Source: Dermatophagoides farinae (taxonomy: Eukaryota > Arthropoda > Arachnida > Sarcoptiformes > Pyroglyphidae). Taken from it: a stretch of 64,000 bases of DNA. This document shows positions 61,218 to 64,000 of the stretch, piece by piece. Below the pieces are notes generated by a model. The model worked only from the letters and a program-made list of their open reading frames with translations. It did no database searches and was not told the origin of the DNA. The first letter of the stretch is position 1, and each line of letters opens with the position of its first letter. Where the stretch lies: positions 2,733,001 through 2,797,000 of the forward strand of contig NC_134679.1 of the NCBI RefSeq assembly GCF_024713945.1, given 5' to 3'. The translations under genes were made by a program, and so were the position numbers.

Positions 61218-64000
61218 ATGTGGAATAATTTAATACCAAATTCTTCATATTCATTACCGAATCTAGTGGATCCTTTTGTCATTGAATCGAATCGAATACG
61301 ACGACAACAACATCAAAATGATGAAAAACATAAAATGAATCGATTCCATCATGATGTTGACGTTGAAAATGATAATAATGATGATGATAAAAACATTTTG
61401 CCAGGTTATCTTCTCTATGATGATCGATTACATGAAGGCCGTTTTGGTTGTGTTCGTTTGGGCATACATCGATTGACAATGGTGAATGTTGTCGTCAAAA
61501 TAATCAACAAAAATCGATTCAAGGTAGGAATTTTTTTTTTCTTGCTGTTGCCAACATTTTTAGAAATAAGCTGTCAAACAAAAATAAAAAACAGAACAGA
61601 ATTATTGCATTATGATAACGATGAGCTCTGATTTTTTTACTTTTTGTTTTCCATAAAGGACGAATTCGATTATAGAATGATATGTGCCGAGATCGATGCA
61701 CTGAAACAATCTGAATCATCATTCGAATATTGCCAGACTTTTACAATTTGATGAAATCGGTAACAATATCTTTATCGTTCAAGAATATTGTTCACGTGGT
61801 AATCTAGATAGTTATATAGAAAAAATTTTATATGAAAATGAAATCAACCATCATCATGAAAAGAATCGACTGCTGTCTATCGGTGATGTGGTACGAATAT
61901 TCACTGATCTTGTCGAATGTTTAACATTCGTACAGGAATATTGTGGCATTTATCATGGTGCAATCAAACCAGCCAACATATTATTTGATCATAACAATCA
62001 AATCAAATTGATCGGTTTCTGTCCAACATATCTATTCGGTCAAAATAATAGACAAAAATCTGAGAATTTAGTCAAACTTCAATACACGGAATACGATGTA
62101 TACCAGCCACCCGAATGTTGGTCATCATCATCATCGAGCAATATTAAACGTTATCGTATTTATTTACCAACTTTAGACGTTTGGAGTTGTGGAATTTTAC
62201 TTTATGAAATGTTAACCAATTCAAAACCATTTACAATCAGTACATTGATGAAAAATTCACCAATTTCTAAACAAATAAAGGTAATTTGATTTTTCTCAAT
62301 GTTTTCGAAAATGCTTATTGGATAAAAAAAAATTTCATTTACTTTAATCATCTGGTCATATGTTTTGTTTTGGTTTTTTTTCTATATTGTTGTTTTATGC
62401 ATAAGCAGTCTGGTATATTTCAAAATCGAAAAGAGCTCACATTATCGTACAATGGAGACGGAGTGCTTGACCTGATTGGACAAATGCTAAAAATTAATCC
62501 AATGGAGCGTATCAGAATGGAACACATTTTGCAACATCCATGGTTAAAAAATGGCTGGTGTTCCAATACCGATATCAGTTATGACAATAGTTGCGATGAT
62601 GCAAACGCTATTGATTCAAATCTAATCGTTTCACCCGAAACGATGGCGGCTACAATTTATTTTAAAGATCGAAACAAGACGAAAAAGTTTCATGAAATTA
62701 CCAATGAAAAAATAGAACGATTGGACAATGATATATTGGATGAATGTTTACGATTACATAATAATGAAGTGAATGATGAACTTGAATTACGTTCAAATAT
62801 TCTATACAAACATTGTTATCATACTGCAACTTATTGGCTAATTCACCAGAACAGTGAATATTACCATAAGGTATTGTATATTATTGTGGCCGACCTATTT
62901 ATTTTTAGTTTTTTTCTATATTGTATATTTTTAACTATAATCTTGACTTTATTTATTTTTTTTCTCATTGTATTCAATGCAATAGCAATGTAAATTAATG
63001 ATGGTCAACAATGGAAACAACCGAACAAAATACAAAACGACAGTTCCGATCACCAATAAAAATATCGTTGTTCATAGAAATGAATTATTGGAAAATAAAA
63101 AAAGCGATCAGAATTCTGTCTATGATTCAAGATACATTTCCAATGATGGCGAAGATTTTGGGTTTTTAAACACAACGATAACCACTGATGATTATGATGA
63201 CTATGACGGCAATGAATTTCTCGATTCTGGCATACAAAAGGTTAGAATCAATGACATTGAATTTTTTTTTCATTGTTACTGAGTTTTTTTTTGTTCAACA
63301 AAATTAAATTTTAGGACTTTATGGATGGAAATATTGTTCAGAAATTAGAAAAAAGACAACAATTTTCAAAATTTCCGAACTGGTCTGTATCATCATAAAT
63401 CGAACAACAACGTCAAACAATCAAGCTCAATAATCAAATACACGGAAAATTGTCATCATGATGTTGATGTTGTTGACAATCCAATTGTATGGGAATCGAA
63501 ACGTAATAGGAAATGTTTCCAAGGAAATGTTGATGATAAAATGACATCTACTACTATAACATCAACAACAAATGAAAGCAATGATAGTTGCTGTTTATTG
63601 AATGAAGAATCCCAAAACCATATTAACGAATCTAAACGATTGAAATCGATTGCAAATAGTGACACTGTTGATGATGAAACGAATATGAAGAAAAAAAGTT
63701 TCACATTGAAACTATTATTCAGTGGATTGACAAAAAAGTTTTCGTCGAATATGTCGCATATTAATTCATTGTTGAATTTTCATAGCCAAGGCCATCGTCG
63801 GTCATTGAATCCAAATCAAAAAGAATCGTCGAGTTGTACAAATTCACCATGCAAAACTGAGATGTATCAGCTGAAACAACAACAGCACACACGAAGCTAT
63901 GATCAAATCAATATTTATGGCCATTTCAATATCGAAGATTATCATTGTCGCAAGTCACTTTTTTCTGATCATCAAGAACATTTGGTAAACGAAAATGATT
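61218..64000 (+). CDS. MELK-like pseudokinase, partial at window end, with two +1 frame breaks
   Basis: Exons: 61218-61523, 61659-62280, 62409-62870, 62986-63240 and 63315 to beyond 64000; all introns are phase 0. A TGA six bases before the ATG fixes the start. The kinase fold is complete: Gly loop EGRFGCV with the first Gly replaced by His, lysine in VVVK, helix-C Glu in AEIDALK, IFIVQEYCSRGNL, DVWSCGILLYEML, and INPMERI...HPWL. The catalytic loop reads HGAIKPAN (HRD Asp lost) and the DFG position reads GFC (Mg-binding Asp lost), so phosphotransfer is not expected. After the kinase, LDNDILDECLRLHNN...HTATYWL matches the MELK UBA-like segment. Two extra bases break the frame, near 61711-61725 and within 63349-63396; the downstream frame stays clean. 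A KA1 domain, expected in MELK, would be outside the window. A pseudogene or assembly indels are the alternatives. Confidence 0.68.

Overview
This is a eukaryotic window, AT-rich, with short GT-AG introns, dense (CA)n and (GAT)n microsatellites and long poly-T tracts. Proteins are full of Asn, Gln, His and Ser runs. The presence of a sidestep-like immunoglobulin-superfamily receptor points to an arthropod. The composition, short introns and small secreted Cys-containing proteins suggest a mite, most likely an astigmatid mite such as a dust mite, but the species is inference. No tRNA, rRNA, CRISPR or bacterial-type signal was seen.

Layout. 1-1.05 kb: a coding-like fragment runs into a 42-44 bp satellite array that ends in an inverted pair of units. 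1.2-1.8 kb: two short stretches resemble ends of hAT-type DNA transposons. 4.76-8.83 kb (+): a 1253-residue RNA-binding protein with a UBA-like segment, a huge low-complexity middle, an RRM and a perfect CCCH zinc finger; the last intron is 66 nt. 11.6-12.8 kb (-): two small secreted Cys-containing proteins in tandem, each with its own TATA box and a 7-nt first coding exon. 12.8-28.3 kb: gene-poor, repeat-rich DNA.

28.35-54.03 kb (+): a sidestep-like receptor in 13 coding exons whose phases all agree. It has five Ig domains, one FN3, one membrane span and a long cytoplasmic tail ending in a possible PDZ ligand. Its introns hold an unexplained 152-codon ORF (35.27-35.73 kb, +) and a candidate two-exon gene on the opposite strand (50.03-50.68 kb) with TATA box, intron and AATAAA. 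58.18-58.87 kb (-): a two-span membrane protein of unknown family with a spliced 5' leader. 61.22 kb to the window end (+): a MELK-like kinase that has lost the HRD and DFG aspartates (a pseudokinase) and carries two +1 frame breaks; its C-terminal end lies outside the window.

There is no operon logic here; genes are independently transcribed. The receptor and the two-span gene converge, and the two-span gene and the kinase diverge. The most unusual items are the paired secreted genes with micro-exons, the antisense gene inside the receptor intron, the two possible N termini of the receptor, and the damaged, catalytically dead MELK-like gene.
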